A DNA stretch of 64,000 nucleotides from Clusia tigrina. Taxonomy: Eukaryota; Arthropoda; Insecta; Diptera; Clusiidae. The translations under genes were made by a program, and so were the position numbers. Positions within the stretch are counted from its first letter, which is position 1, and every line of letters starts with the position of its first letter. Below are positions 22,561 through 36,694 of the stretch, in pieces. Location: assembly GCA_920105625.2 (NCBI GenBank), contig OV050033.1, positions 116,273,700 through 116,337,699 on the forward strand, written 5' to 3'. Below the pieces are notes generated by a model. That model searched no databases. It worked only from the letters and a program-made list of their open reading frames with translations, and was not told where the DNA came from.

Positions 22561-25500
22561 AAACGGCCCTAACTTCTATACGGTACGTCCTACACCTATC
22601 AAAATTTGCAACATATAAATGCTTGTAACTTTTTACTGGAGCGTCATAAAACCTTCAAATTTTGTAACAATAAAGTACTCGAGCCTCTTCTCAATTTAAG
22701 CTATCGCTCAAAGCTGTGCTACCCTTGAAGGCCAAATCAGACACTGATAAAGCTTAAAATGGCCCTAACTTCTATACGGTACGTCCTACACCTATCGAAG
22801 TTTGCAACATACAAATGTTTGTAACTTTTTACTGGAGCGTCATAAAACCTTGAAATTTTGTAACAATAAAGTACTCGAGCCTCTTGTCAATTTAAGCTAT
22901 CGCTCAAAGCTGTGCTACCCTTGAGTCCCAAATCAAACACTGATAAAACTTCAAATGGCACTAACTTATATACGGTACGTCCTACACCTATCAAAGTTTG
23001 CAGCATACAAATGCTTGTAACTTTTTACTGGAGCGTCATAAAACCTTGAAATTTTGTAACAATAAGGTACTCGAGCCTCTTGTCAATTTAAGCTATCGCT
23101 CAAAGCTGTGCTACCCTTGAGTCCCAAATCAAGCACTGATAAAGCTTCAAATGGCCCTAACTTCTATACGGTACGTCCTACACCTATCACAATATGCAAC
23201 ATATAAATGCTTGTAACTTTTTACTGGAGCGTCATAAAACCTTGAAATTTTGTAACAATAAAGTACTCGAGCCACTTGTCAATTTAAGCTATCGCTCAAA
23301 GCTGGGCTACCCTTGAGTCCCAAATCAAACACTGATAAAATTTCAAATAGCCCTAGCTTCTATACGGTACGTCCTACACCTATGAAAGTTTGCAACATAT
23401 AAGCGCTTGTAACTGTTTACTGGAGCGTCATAAAACCTTGAAATTTTGTAACAATAAAGTACTCGAGCCTCTTGTCAATTTAAGCTATCGCTCAAAACTA
23501 TGCTACCCTTGAGTTCCAAATCAAACACTGATAAAGCTTCAAATGGCCGTAACTTCAATACGGTATGTCCTACACCTATCAAAGTTTGCAACATACAAAT
23601 GCTTGTAACTTTTTACTGGAGCGTCATAAAACCTTGAAAAATTGTGACAATGAAGTACTCGAGCCTCTTGTCAATTTAAGCTATCGCTCAAAGCTATGCT
23701 ACCCTTGAGTCCCAAATCAAACACTAATAAAAATTCAAATGGCCCTAACTTCTATACGGTACGTCCTACACCTATCAAAGTTTGCAACATACAAATGCTT
23801 GTAACTTTTTACTGGAGCGTCATAAAACCTTGAAATTTTGTAACAATAAAGTACTCGAGCCTCTTGTATATTTAAGCTATCGCTCAAAGCTGTGCTACCC
23901 TTGAGTCCCAAATCAAAAACTGATAAAAATTCAAATGGCCCTAACTTCTATACGGTACGTCCTACACCTATCAAAGTTTGCAACATACAAATGCTTGTAA
24001 CTTTTTACTGGAGCGTCATAAAACCTTGAAATTTTGTAACAATAAAGTACTCGAGCCTCTTGTCTATTTAAGCTATCGCTCAAAGCTGTGCTACCCTTGA
24101 GTCCCAAATCAAACACCGATAAAATTTCAAATGGCCCTAACTTCTATACGGTACGTCCTACACCTATCACAATATGCAACATATAAATGCTTGTAACTTT
24201 TTACTGGAGCGTCATAAAACCTTGAAAAATTGTAACAATAAAGTACTCGAGCCTCTTGTCTATTTAAGCTATCGCTCAAAGCTATGCTACCCTTGAGTCC
24301 CAAATCAAACACTGATAAAAATTCAAATGGCCCTAACTTCTAAACGGTACGTCCTACACCTATCAAAGTTTGCAACATACAAATGCTTGTAACTTTTTAC
24401 TGGAGCGTCATAAAACCTTGAAATTTTGTAACAATAAAGTACTCGAGCCTCTTGTCTATTTAAGCTATCGCTCAAAGCTGTGCTACCCTTGAGTCCCAAA
24501 TCAAAAACTGATAAAAATTCAAACGGCCCTAACTTCTATACGGTACGTCCTACACCTATTAAAATTTGCAACATATAAATGCTTGTAACTTTTTACTGGA
24601 GCGTCATAAAACCTTGAAATTTTGTAACAATAAAGTACTCGAGCCTCTTGTCAATTTAAGCTATCGCTCAAAGCTGTGCTACCCTTGAAGCCCAAATCAA
24701 ACACTGATAAAGCTTAAAATGGCCCTAACTTCTATACGGTACGTCCTACACCTATCAAAGTTTGCAACATACAAATGTTTGTAACTTTTTACTGGAGCGT
24801 CATAAAACCTTGAAATTTTGTAACAATAAAGTACTCGAGCCTCTTGTCAATTTAAGCTATCGCTCAAAGCTGTGCTACCCTTGAGTCCCAAATCAAACAC
24901 TGATGAAACTTCAAATGGCACTAACTTATATACGGTACGTCCTACACCTATCAAAGTTTGCAGCATACAAATGCTTGTAACTTTTTACTGGAGCGTCATA
25001 AAACCTTGAAATTTTGTAACAATAAGGTACTCGAGCCTCTTGTCAATTTAAGCTATCGCTCAAAGCTGTGCTACCCTTGAGTCCCAAATCAAGCACTGAT
25101 AAAGCTTCAAATGGCCCTAACTTCTATACGGTACGTCCTACACCTATCACAATATGCAACATATAAATGCTTGTAACTTTTCACTGGAGCGTCATAAAAC
25201 CTTGAAATTTTGTAACAATAAAGTACTCGAGCCACTTGTCAATTTAAGCTATCGCTCAAAGCTGGGCTACCGTTGAGTCCCAAATCAAACACTGATAAAA
25301 TTTCAAATGGCCCTAGCTTCTATACGGTACGTCCTACACCTATCAAAGTTTGCAACATATAAGCGCTTGTAACTGTTTACTGGAGCGTCATAAAACCTTG
25401 AAATTTTGTAACAATAAAGTACTCGAGCCTCTTGTCAATTTAAGCTATCGCTCAAAGCTGTGCTACCCTTGAGTCCCAAATCAAACACTGATAAAGCTTC

Positions 25501-28500
25501 AAATGGCCCTAACTTCAATACGGTATGTCCTACACCTATCACAATATGCAACATATAAATGCTTGTAACTTTTTACTGGAGCGTCATAAAACCTTGAAAT
25601 TTTGTAACAATAAAGTACTCGAGCCACTTGTCAATTTAAGCTATCGCTCAAAGCTGGGCTACCCTTGAGTCCCAAATCAAACACTGATAAAATTTCAAAT
25701 AGCCCTAGCTTCTATACAGTACGTCCTACACCTATGAAAGTTTGCAACATATAAGCGCTTGTAACTGTTTACTGGAGCGTCATAAAACCTTGAAATTTTG
25801 TAACAATAAAGCACTCGAGCCTCTTGTCAATTTAAGCTATCGCTCAAAGCTATGCTACCCTTGAGTTCCAAATCAAACACTGATAAAGCTTCAAATGGCC
25901 CTAACTTCAATACGGTATGTCCTACACCTATCAAAGTTTGCAACATACAAATGCTTGTAACTTTTTACTGGAGCGTCATAAAACCTTGAAAAATTGTGAC
26001 AATGAAGTACTCGAGCCTCTTGTCAATTTAAGCTATCGCTCAAAGCTATGCTACCCTTGAGTCCCAAATCAAACACTGATAAAAATTCAAATGGCCCTAA
26101 CTTCTATACGGTACGTCCTACACCTATCAAAGTTTGCAACATACAAATGCTTGTAACTTTTTACTGGAGCGTCATAAAACCTTGAAATTTTGTAACAATA
26201 AAGTACTCGAGCCTCTTGTCTATTTAAGCTATCGCTCAAAGCTGTGCTACCCTTGAGTCCCAAATCAAAAACTGATAAAAATTCAAACGGCCCTAACTTC
26301 TATACGGTACGTCCTACACCTATCAAAATTTGCAACATATAAATGCTTGTAACTTTTTACTGGAGCGTCATAAAACCTTGAAATTTTGTAACAATAAAGT
26401 ACTCGAGCCACTTGTCAATTTAAGCTATCGCTCAAAGCTGGGCTACCCTTGAGTCCCAAATCAAACACTGATAAAATTTCAAATAGCCCTAGCTTCTATA
26501 CAGTACGTCCTACACCTATGAAAGTTTGCAACATATAAGCGCTTGTAACTGTTTACTGGAGCGTCATAAAACCTTGAAATTTTGTAACAATAAAGTACTC
26601 GAGCCTCTTGTCTATTTAAGCTATCGCTCAAAGCTGGGCTACCCTTGAGTCCCAAATCAAACACTGATAAAATTTCAAATAGCCCTAGCTTCTATACAGT
26701 ACGTCCTACACCTATGAAAGTTTGCAACATATAAGCGCTTGTAACTGTTTACTGGAGCGTCATAAAACCTTGAAATTTTGTAACAATAAAGCACTCGAGC
26801 CTCTTGTCAATTTAAGCTATCGCTCAAAGCTATGCTACCCTTGAGTTCCAAATCAAACACTGATAAAGCTTCAAATGGCCCTAACTTCAATACGGTATGT
26901 CCTACACCTATCAAAGTTTGCAACATATAAATGCTTGTAACTTTTTACTGGAGCGTCATAAAACCTTGAAATTTTGTAACAATAAAGTACTCGAGCCTCT
27001 TCTCTATTTAGGCTATCGCTCAAAGCTGTGCTACCCTTGAGTCCCAAATCAAACACTGATAAAGCTTCAAATGGCCCTAACTTCAATAGGGTATGTCCTA
27101 CACCTATCACAATATGCAACATATAAATGCTTGTAACTTTTTACTGGAGCGTCATAAAACCTTGAAATTTTGTAACAATAAAGTACTCGAGCCACTTGTC
27201 AATTTAAGCTATCGCTCAAAGCTGGGCTACCCTTGAGTCCCAAATCAAACACTGATAAAATTTCAAATAGCCCTAGCTTCTATACAGTACGTCCTACACC
27301 TATGAAAGTTTGCAACATATAAGCGCTTGTAACTGTTTACTGGAGCGTCATAAAACCTTGAAATTTTGTAACAATAAAGCACTCGAGCCTCTTGTCAATT
27401 TAAGCTATCGCTCAAAGCTATGCTACCCTTGAGTTCCAAATCAAACACTGATAAAGCTTCAAATGGCCCTAACTTCAATACGGTATGTCCTACACCTATC
27501 AAAGTTTGCAACATATAAATGCTTGTAACTTTTTACTGGAGCGTCATAAAACCTTGAAATTTTGTAACAATAAAGTACTCGAGCCTCTTGTCTATTTAAG
27601 CTATCACTCAAAGCTGTGCTACCCTTGAGTCCCAAATCAAAAACTGATAAAAATTCAAATGGCCCTAACTTCAATACGGTATGTCCTACACCTATCAAAG
27701 TTTGCAACATACAAATGCTTGTAACTTTTTACTGGAGCGTCATAAAACCTTGAAATTTTGTAACAATAAAGTACTCGAGCCTCTTGTCAATTTAAGCTAT
27801 CGCTCAAAGCTGTGCTACCCTTGAGTCCCAAATCAAACACTGATAAAACTTCAAATGGCACTAACTTATATACGGTACGTCCTACACCTATCAAAGTTTG
27901 CAGCATACAAATGCTTGTAACTTTTTACTGGAGCGTCATAAAACCTTGAAATTTTGTAACAATAAGGTACTCGAGCCTCTTGTCAATTTAAGCTATCGCT
28001 CAAAGCTGTGCTACCCTTGAGTCCCAAATCAAGCACTGATAAAGCTTCAAATGGCCCTAACTTCTATACGGTACGTCCTACACCTATCACAATATGCAAC
28101 ATATAAATGCTTGTAACTTTTTACTGGAGCGTCATAAAACCTTGAAATTTTGTAACAATAAAGTACTCGAGCCACTTGTCAATTTAAGCTATCGCTCAAA
28201 GCTGGGCTACCGTTGAGTCCCAAATCAAACACTGATAAAATTTCAAATGGCCCTAGCTTCTATACGGTACGTCCTACACCTATCAAAGTTTGCAACATAT
28301 AAGCGCTTGTAACTGTTTAATGGAGCGTCATAAAACCTTGAAATTTTTTAACAATAAAGTACTCGAGCCTCTTGTCAATTTAAGCTATCGCTCAAAGCTA
28401 TGCTACCATTGAGTTCCAAATCAAACACTGATAAAGCTTCAAATGGCCCTAACTTCAATACGGTATGTCCTACACCTATCACAATATGCAACATATAAAT

Positions 28501-30590
28501 GCTTGTAACTTTTTACTGGAGCGTCATAAAACCTTGAAATTTTGTAACAATAAAGTACTCGAGCCACTTGTCAATTTAAGCTATCGCTCAAAGCTGGGCT
28601 ACCCTTGAGTCCCAAATCAAACACTGATAAAATTTCAAATAGCCCTAGCTTCTATACGGTACGTCCTACACCTATGAAAGTTTGCAACATATAAGCGCTT
28701 GTAACTGTTTACTGGAGCGTCATAAAACCTTGAAATTTTGTAACAATAAAGCACTCGAGCCTCTTGTCAATTTAAGCTATCGCTCAAAGCTATGCTACCC
28801 TTGAGTTCCAAATCAAACACTGATAAAGCTTCAAATGGCCCTAACTTCAATACGGTATGTCCTACACCTATCAAAGTTTGCAACATACAAATGCTTGTAA
28901 CTTTTTACTGGAGCGTCATAAAACCTTGAAAAATTGTGACAATGAAGTACTCGAGCCACTTGTCAATTTAAGCTATCGCTCAAAGCTGGGCTACCCTTGA
29001 GTCCCAAATCAAACACTGATAAAATTTCAAATAGCCCTAGCTTCTATACGGTACGTCCTACACCTATCAAAGTTTGCAACATACAAATGCTTGTAACTTT
29101 TTACTGGAGCGTCATAAAACCTTGAAATTTTGTAACAATAAAGTACTCGAGCCTCTTGTCTATTTAAGCTATCGCTCAAAGCTGTGCTACCCTTGAGTCC
29201 CAAATCAAAAACTGATAAAAATTCAAACGGCCCTAACTTCTATACGGTACGTCCTACACCTATCAAAATTTGCAACATATAAATGCTTGTAACTTTTTAC
29301 TGGAGCGTCATAAAACCTTGAAATTTTGTAACAATAAAGTACTCGAGCCTCTTGTCAATTTAAGCTATCGCTCAAAGCTGTGCTACCCTTGAAGCCCAAA
29401 TCAAACACTGATAAAGCTTAAAATGGCCCTAACTTCTATACGGTACGTCCTACACCTATCGAAGTTTGCAACATACAAATGTTTGTAACTTTTTACTGGA
29501 GCGTCATAAAACCTTGAAATTTTGTAACAATAAAGTACTCGAGCCTCTTGTCAATTTAAGCTATCGCTCAAAGCTGTGCTACCCTTGAGTCCCAAATCAA
29601 ACACTGATAAAACTTCAAATGGCACTAACTTATATACGGTACGTCCTACACCTATCAAAGTTTGCAGCATACAAATGCTTGTAACTTTTTACTGGAGCGT
29701 CATAAAACCTTGAAATTTTGTAACAATAAGGTACTCGAGCCTCTTGTCAATTTAAGCTATCGCTCAAAGCTGTGCTACCCTTGAGTCCCAAATCAAGCAC
29801 TGATAAAGCTTCAAATGGCCCTAATTTCTATACGGTACGTCCTACACCTATCACAATATGCAACATATAAATGCTTGTAACTTTTTACTGGAGCGTCATA
29901 AAACCTTGAAATTTTGTAACAATAAAGTACTCGAGCCACTTGTCAATTTAAGCTATCGCTCAAAGCTGGGCTACCGTTGAGTCCCAAATCAAACACTGAT
30001 AAAATTTCAAATGGCCCTAGCTTCTATACGGTACGTCCTACACCTATCAAAGTTTGCAACATATAAGCGCTTGTAACTGTTTACTGGAGCGTCATAAAAC
30101 CTTGAAATTTTGTAACAATAAAGTACTCGAGCCTCTTGTCAATTTAAGCTATCGCTCAAAGCTATGCTACCCTTGAGTTCCAAATCAAACACTGATAAAG
30201 CTTCAAATGGCCCTAACTTCAATACGGTATGTCCTACACCTATCAAAGTTTGCAACATATAAATGCTTGTAACTTTTTACTGGAGCGTCATAAAACCTTG
30301 AAATTTTGTAACAATAAAGTACTCGAGCCTCTTGTCTATTTAAGTTATCGCTCAAAGCTGTGCTACCCTTGAGTCCCAAATCAAAAACTGATAAAAATTC
30401 AAATGGCCCTAACTTCTATACGGTACGTCCTACACCTATCAAAGTTTGCAACATACAAATGCTTGTAACTTTTTACTGGAGCGTCATAAAACCTTGAAAT
30501 TTTGTAACAATAAAGTACTCGAGCCTCTTCTCTATTTAGGCTATCGCTCAAAGCTGTGCTACCCTTGAGTCCCAAATAAACACCGATAAA
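22561..30590 (+). repeat. Central mosaic with a recurring multi-monomer cassette
   Basis: A cassette marked by AATAAGGTACTCGAG (23,061, 25,021, 27,961, 29,725) recurs at spacings of 1,960, 2,940 and 1,764 bp, which are exactly 10, 15 and 9 units. Around each mark the order is: GGCACTAACTTATATACGG with TTTGCAGCATAC, then ATCAAGCACTG, then CACAATATGC with CCACTTGTC and GCTGGGC, then ATAAGCGCTTGTAACTG. The same cassette recurs at 41,298, 50,504, 53,246 and 60,103. Between cassettes, monomers with CCTATGAAAG and ATAAGCGCTTG are repeated at short range (about 25.6-27.4 kb). No indel larger than one base is seen here. Confidence 0.82.
23265..25435 (+). repeat. Long-range duplicated block, partner at 39,542-41,712
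   Basis: Diagnostic variants match at a constant offset of 16,277 bp: the CCACTTGTC/GCTGGGC unit, the GTATATTTAAGC unit, the TTGAAAAATTGTAAC unit (24,220 and 40,497) and AATAAGGTAC (25,021 and 41,298). The offset equals 83 units plus 9 bp, matching the intervening indels (+13 at 33,353 and four single-base losses). The match stops at about 25,435, where the next unit is of a different type. Confidence 0.82.
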
Positions 30591-33500
30591 ATTTCAAATG
30601 GCCCTAACTTCTATACGGTACGTCCTACACCTATCACAATATGCAACATATAAATGCTTGTAACTTTTTACTGGAGCGTCATAAAACCTTGAAAAATTGT
30701 AACAATAAAGTACTCGAGCCTCTTGTCTATTTAAGCTATCGCTCAAAGCTGTGATACGCTTGAGTCCCAAATCAAACACTGATAAACTTTCAAATGGCCC
30801 TAACTTCTATACGGTGCGTCCTACACCTATCACAATATGCAACATATAAATGCTTGTAACTTTTTACTGGAGCGTCATAAAACCTTGAAATTTTTTAACA
30901 ATAAAGTACTCGAGCATCTTGCCAATTTAAGCTATCGCTCAAAGCTGTGCTACCCTTGAGTCCCAAATCAAACACTGATTAAACTTCAAATGGCACTAAC
31001 TTATATACGGTATGTCCTACACCTATCAAAGTTTGCAACATACAAATGCTTGTAACTTTTTACTGGAGCGTCATAAAGCCTTCAAATTTTGTAACAATAA
31101 AGTACTCGAGCCTCTTGTCAGTTTAAGCTATCGCTCAAAGCTGTGCTACCGTTGAGTCCCAAATCAAACACTGATAAAGCTTGAAATGGCCCTAACTTCT
31201 ATACGGTACGTAATACACCTATCACAATATGCAACATATAAATGCTTGTAACTTTTTACTGGAGCGTCATAAAACCTTGAAATGTTGTAACAATAAAGTA
31301 CTCGAGCCTCTTGTCAATTTAAGGTATCGCTCAAAGCTATGCTACCCTAGAGTCCAAAATCAAATACTGATAAAACTTCAAATGGCCCTAACTTTTATAC
31401 GGTACGTCCTACACCTATCAAAGTTTGCAACATACAAATGATTGTAACTTTTTACTGGAGCGTCATAAAACCTTGAAATTTTGTAACAATAAAGTACTCG
31501 AGCCTCTTGTCAATTTAAGCTATCGCTCAAAGCTGTGCTACCCTTGAGTCCCAAATCAAACACTGATAAAACTTCAAATGGCACTAACTTATATACGGTA
31601 CGTCCTACACCTATCAAAGTTTGCAACATACAAATGCTTGTAACATTTTACTGGAGCGTCATAAAACCTTGAAATTTTGTAACAATAAAGTACTCGAGCC
31701 TCTTGTCAATTTAAGCTATCGCTCAAAGCTAGGCTACCCTTGAGTCCCAAATCAAACACTGATAAAACTTCAAATGGCCCTAGCTTCTATACGGTACGTC
31801 CTACACCTATCAAATTTTGCAACATATAAGCGCTTGTAACTGTTTACTGGAGCGTCATAAAACCTTGAAATTTTGTAACAATAAAGTACTCGAGCCTCTT
31901 GTCAATTTAAGCTATCGCTCAAAGCTATGCTACCCTTGAGTTCCAAATCAAACACTGATAAAGCTTCAAATGGCCCTAACTTCAATACGGTATGTCCTAC
32001 ACCTATCAAAGTTTGCAACATACAAATGCTTGTAACTTTTTACTGGAGCGTCATAAAACCTTGAAAAATTGTGACAATAAAGTACTCGAGCCTCTTGTCA
32101 ATTTAAGCTATCGCTCAAAGCTATGCTACCCTTGAGTCCCAAATCAAACACTGATAAAAATTCAAATGGCCCTAACTTCTATACGGTACGTCCTACACCT
32201 GTCAAAGTTTGCAACATACAAATGCTTGTAACTTTTTACTGGAGCGTCATAAAACCTTGAAATTTTGTAACAATAAAGTACTCGAGCCTCTTGTATATTT
32301 AAGCTATCGCTCAAAGCTGTGCTACCCTTGAGTCCCAAATCAAAAACTGATAAAAATTCAAATGGCCCTAACTTCTATACGGCACGTCCTACACCTATCA
32401 AAGTTTGCAACATACAAATGCTTGTAACTTTTTACTGGAGCGTCATAAAACCTTGAAATTTTGTAACAATAAAGTACTCGAGCCTCTTGTCTATTTAAGC
32501 TATCGCTCAAAGCTGTGCTACCCTTGAGTCCCAAATCAAATACCGATAAAATTTCAAATGGCCCTAACTTCTATACGGTACGTCCTACACCTATCACAAT
32601 ATGCAACATATAAATGCTTGTAACTTTTTACTGGAGCGTCATAAAACCTTGAAATTTTGTAACAATAAAGTACTCGAGCCTCTTGTCAATTTAAGCTATT
32701 GCTCAAAGCTGTGCTACCCGTGAGTCCCAAATCAAACACTAATAAAGCTTTAAATGGCCCTAACTTCTATACGGTACATCCTACACCTATCACAATATGC
32801 AACATATAAATGCTTGTAACTTTTTACTGGAGCGTCATAAAACCTTGAAATTTTGTAACAATAAAGTACTCGAGCCTCTTGTCTATTTAAGCTATCGCTC
32901 AAAGCTGTGCTACCCTTGAGTCCCAAATCAAACACCGATAAAATTTCAAATGGCCCTAACTTCTATACGGTACGTCCTACACCTATCACAATATGCAACA
33001 TATAAATGCTTGTAACTTTTTACTGGAGCGTCATAAAACCTTGAAATTTTGTAACAATAAAGTACTCGAGCCTCTTGTCAATTTAAGCTATTGCTCAAAG
33101 CTGTGCTACCCTTGAGTCCCAAATCAAACACTGATAAAACTTCAAATGGCACTAACTTATATACGGTACGTCCTACACCTATCAAAGTTTGCAACATACA
33201 AATGCTTGTAACATTTTACTGGAGCGTCATAAAACCTTGAAATTTTGTAACAATAAAGTACTCGAGCCTCTTGTCAATTTAAGCTATCGCTCAAATCTGT
33301 GCTACCCTTGAGTCCCAAATCAAACACTGATAAAGCTTCAAATGGCCCTAACGGTATACGGTATACGGTATACGGTACGTCCTACACCTATCAAAGTATG
33401 CAACATACAAATGCTTGTAACTTTTTACTGGAGCGTCATAAAACCTTGAAATTTTGTAACAATAAAGTACTCGAGCCTCTTGTCAATTTAAGCTATTGCT

Positions 33501-34500
33501 CAAAGCTGTGCTACCCGTGAGTCCCAAATCAAACACTAATAAAGCTTTAAATGGCCCTAACTTCTATACGGTACATCCTACACCTATCACAATATGCAAC
33601 ATATAAATGCTTGTAACTTTTTACTGGAGCGTCATAAAACCTTGAAATTTTGTAACAATAAAGTACTCGAGCCTCTTGTCAATTTAAGCTATTGCTCAAA
33701 GCTGTGCTACCCGTGAGTCCCAAATCAAACACTAATAAAGCTTTAAATGGCCCTAACTTCTATACGGTACATCCTACACCTATCACAATATGCAACATAT
33801 AAATGCTTGTAACTTTTTACTGGAGCGTCATAAAACCTTGAAATTTTGTAACAATAAAGTACTCGAGCATCTTGTCAATTTAAGCTATCGCTCAAAGCTA
33901 GGCTACCCTTGAGTCACAAATCAAACACTGATAAAGCTTCAAATGGCCCTAACTTCAATACGGTATATCCTACACCTATCAAAGTTTGCAACATACAAAT
34001 GCTTGTAACTTTTTACTGGAGCGTCATAAAACCTTGAAAAATTGTGACAATGAAGTTCTCGAGCCTCTTGTCTATTTAAGCTATCGCTCAAAGCTGTGCT
34101 ACCCTTGATCCCAAATCAAAAACTGATAAAAATTCAAATGGCCCTAACTTCTATACGGTACGTCCTACACCTATCAAAGTTTGCAACATACAAATGCTTG
34201 TAACTTTTTACTGGAGCGTCATAAAACCTTGAAATTTTGTAACAATAAAGTACTCGAGCCTCTTGTCTATTTAAGCTATCGCTCAAAGCTGTGCTACCCT
34301 TGAGTCCCAAATCAAAGACTGATAAAACTTCAAATGGCACTAACTTATATACGGTACGTCCTACACCTATCAAAGTTTGCAACATACAAATGCTTGTAAC
34401 ATTTTACTGGAGCGTCATAAAACCTTGAAATTTTGTAACAATAAAGTACTCGCGCCTCTTGTCAATTTAAGCTATCGCTCAAATCTGTGCTACCCTTGAG
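30591..34500 (+). repeat. Mosaic satellite segment duplicated in part at 35 kb and 42-45 kb
   Basis: Units at 30,594-31,700 recur at 42,363-43,665, with the offset changing from 11,769 to 11,965 because the later copy has one extra unit. Units at about 31,850-33,640 recur at about 35,200-36,960 (offset 3,332 before the 33,353 expansion and 3,344 across it). Two essentially identical adjacent monomers with ATTGCTCAAAGC and ACCCGTGAG lie at about 33,494-33,885, and a matching pair lies at about 43,877-44,270. A one-base loss (CCTTGATCCC) at about 34,104 marks a unit type that becomes common after 44 kb. Confidence 0.8.
33353..33373 (+). repeat. Short tandem expansion, 7-bp GGTATAC x3
   Basis: Inside one monomer (33,339-33,547, 209 bp) the usual CTAACTTCTATACGGTACG reads CTAAC followed by three GGTATAC copies and then GGTACG. 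This adds 13 bp and replaces TTCTATAC. The counterpart unit near 36,690 lacks the expansion, so it arose after that block was duplicated. It is the only microsatellite-like expansion in the window. Confidence 0.92.
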
Positions 34501-36694
34501 TCCCAAATCAAACACTGATAAAACTTCAAATGGCCCAAACTTCTATACGGTACGTCCTACACCTATCAAATTTTCCAACATACAAATGCTTGTAACTTTT
34601 TACTGGAGCGTCATAAAACCTTGAAATTTTGTAACAATAAAGTTCTCGAGAATCTTGTCAATTGAAGCTATCGCTCAAAGCTGTGCTACTCTTGAGTCCC
34701 AAATCAAACACTAATAAAACTTCAAATGGCCCTAACTTCGATACGGTACGTCCTACACCTATCAAAGTTTGCAACATACAAATGCTTGTAACTTTTTACT
34801 GGAGCGTCATAAAACCTTGAAATTTTGTAACAATAAAGTTCTCGAGAATCTTGTCAATTGAAGCTATCGCTCAAAGCTGTGCTACTCTTGATTCCCAAAT
34901 CAAACACTGATAAAACTTCAAATGGCCCTAACTTCGATACGGTACGTCCTACACCTATCAAAGTTGGCAACATACAAATGCTTGTAACTTTTTACTGGAG
35001 CGTCATAAAACCTTGAAATTTTGTAACAATAAAGTACTCGAGCCACTTGTCAATTTAAGCTATCGCTCAAAGCTGGGCTACCCTTGAGTCCCAAATCAAA
35101 CACTGATAAAATTTCAAATAGCCCTAGCTTCTATACGGTACGTCCTACACCTATGAAAGTTTGCAACATATAAGCGCTTGTAACTGTTTACTGGAGCGTC
35201 ATAAAACCTTGAAATTTTGTAACAATAAAGTACTCGAGCCTCTTGTCAATTTAAGCTATCGCTCAAAGCTATGCTACCCTTGAGTTCCAAATCAAACACT
35301 GATAAAGCTTCAAATGGCCCTAACTTCAATACGGTATGTCCTACACCTATCAAAGTTTGCAACATACAAATGCTTGTAACTTTTTACTGGAGCGTCATAA
35401 AACCTTGAAAAATTGTGACAATGAAGTACTCGAGCCTCTTGTCAATTTAAGCTATCGCTCAAAGCTATGCTACCCTTGAGTCCCAAATCAAACACTGATA
35501 AAAATTCAAATGGCCCTAACTTCTATACGGTACGTCCTACACCTGTCAAAGTTTGCAACATACAAATGCTTGTAACTTTTTACTGGAGCGTCATAAAACC
35601 TTGAAATTTTGTAACAATAAAGTACTCGAGCCTCTTGTATATTTAAGCTATCGCTCAAAGCTGTGCTACCCTTGAGTCCCAAATCAAAAACTGATAAAAA
35701 TTCAAATGGCCCTAACTTCTATACGGTACGTCCTACACCTATCAAAGTTTGCAACATACAAATGCTTGTAACTTTTTACTGGAGCGTCATAAAACCTTGA
35801 AATTTTGTAACAATAAAGTACTCGAGCCTCTTGTCTATTTAAGCTATCGCTCAAAGCTGTGCTACCCTTGAGTCCCAAATCAAACACCGATAAAATTTCA
35901 AATGGCCCTAACTTCTATACGGTACGTCCTACACCTATCACAATATGCAACATATAAATGCTTGTAACTTTTTACTGGAGCGTCATAAAACCTTGAAATT
36001 TTGTAACAATAAAGTACTCGAGCCTCTTGTCAATTTAAGCTATTGCTCAAAGCTGTGCTACCCGTGAGTCCCAAATCAAACACTAATAAAGCTTTAAATG
36101 GCCCTAACTTCTATACGGTACATCCTACACCTATCACAATATGCAACATATAAATGCTTGTAACTTTTTACTGGAGCGTCATAAAACCTTGAAATTTTGT
36201 AACAATAAAGTACTCGAGCCTCTTGTCTATTTAAGCTATCGCTCAAAGCTGTGCTACCCTTGAGTCCCAAATCAAACACCGATAAAATTTCAAATGGCCC
36301 TAACTTCTATACGGTACGTCCTACACCTATCACAATATGCAACATATAAATGCTTGTAACTTTTTACTGGAGCGTCATAAAACCTTGAAATTTTGTAACA
36401 ATAAAGTACTCGAGCCTCTTGTCAATTTAAGCTATTGCTCAAAGCTGTGCTACCCTTGAGTCCCAAATCAAACACTGATAAAACTTCAAATGGCACTAAC
36501 TTATATACGGTACGTCCTACACCTATCAAAGTTTGCAACATACAAATGCTTGTAACATTTTACTGGAGCGTCATAAAACCTTGAAATTTTGTAACAATAA
36601 AGTACTCGAGCCTCTTGTCAATTTAAGCTATCGCTCAAATCTGTGCTACCCTTGAGTCCCAAATCAAACACTGATAAAGCTTCAAATGGCCCTA
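34501..36694 (+). repeat. Duplicated block, partner at 39,006-40,490
   Basis: From about 34,500 to 35,985 the unit order matches 39,006-40,490 at a constant offset of 4,506 bp (23 units minus 2). Markers are ATCAAATTTTCCAAC (near 34,563 and 39,069), the paired TTCTCGAGAATCTTG units (34,643 and 39,149) and the GTATATTTAAGC unit. The remainder to 36,694 matches 31.8-33.3 kb, so this segment is a junction of two copied blocks. Confidence 0.82.

Noticed and set aside
29622..29642. TATA-box promoter in the CTTATATACGG monomer variant
   Set aside because: TATATA is a one-base variant of the usual CTTCTATACGG, recurs in dozens of units with no associated gene or initiator, and cannot be told from chance in AT-rich satellite.
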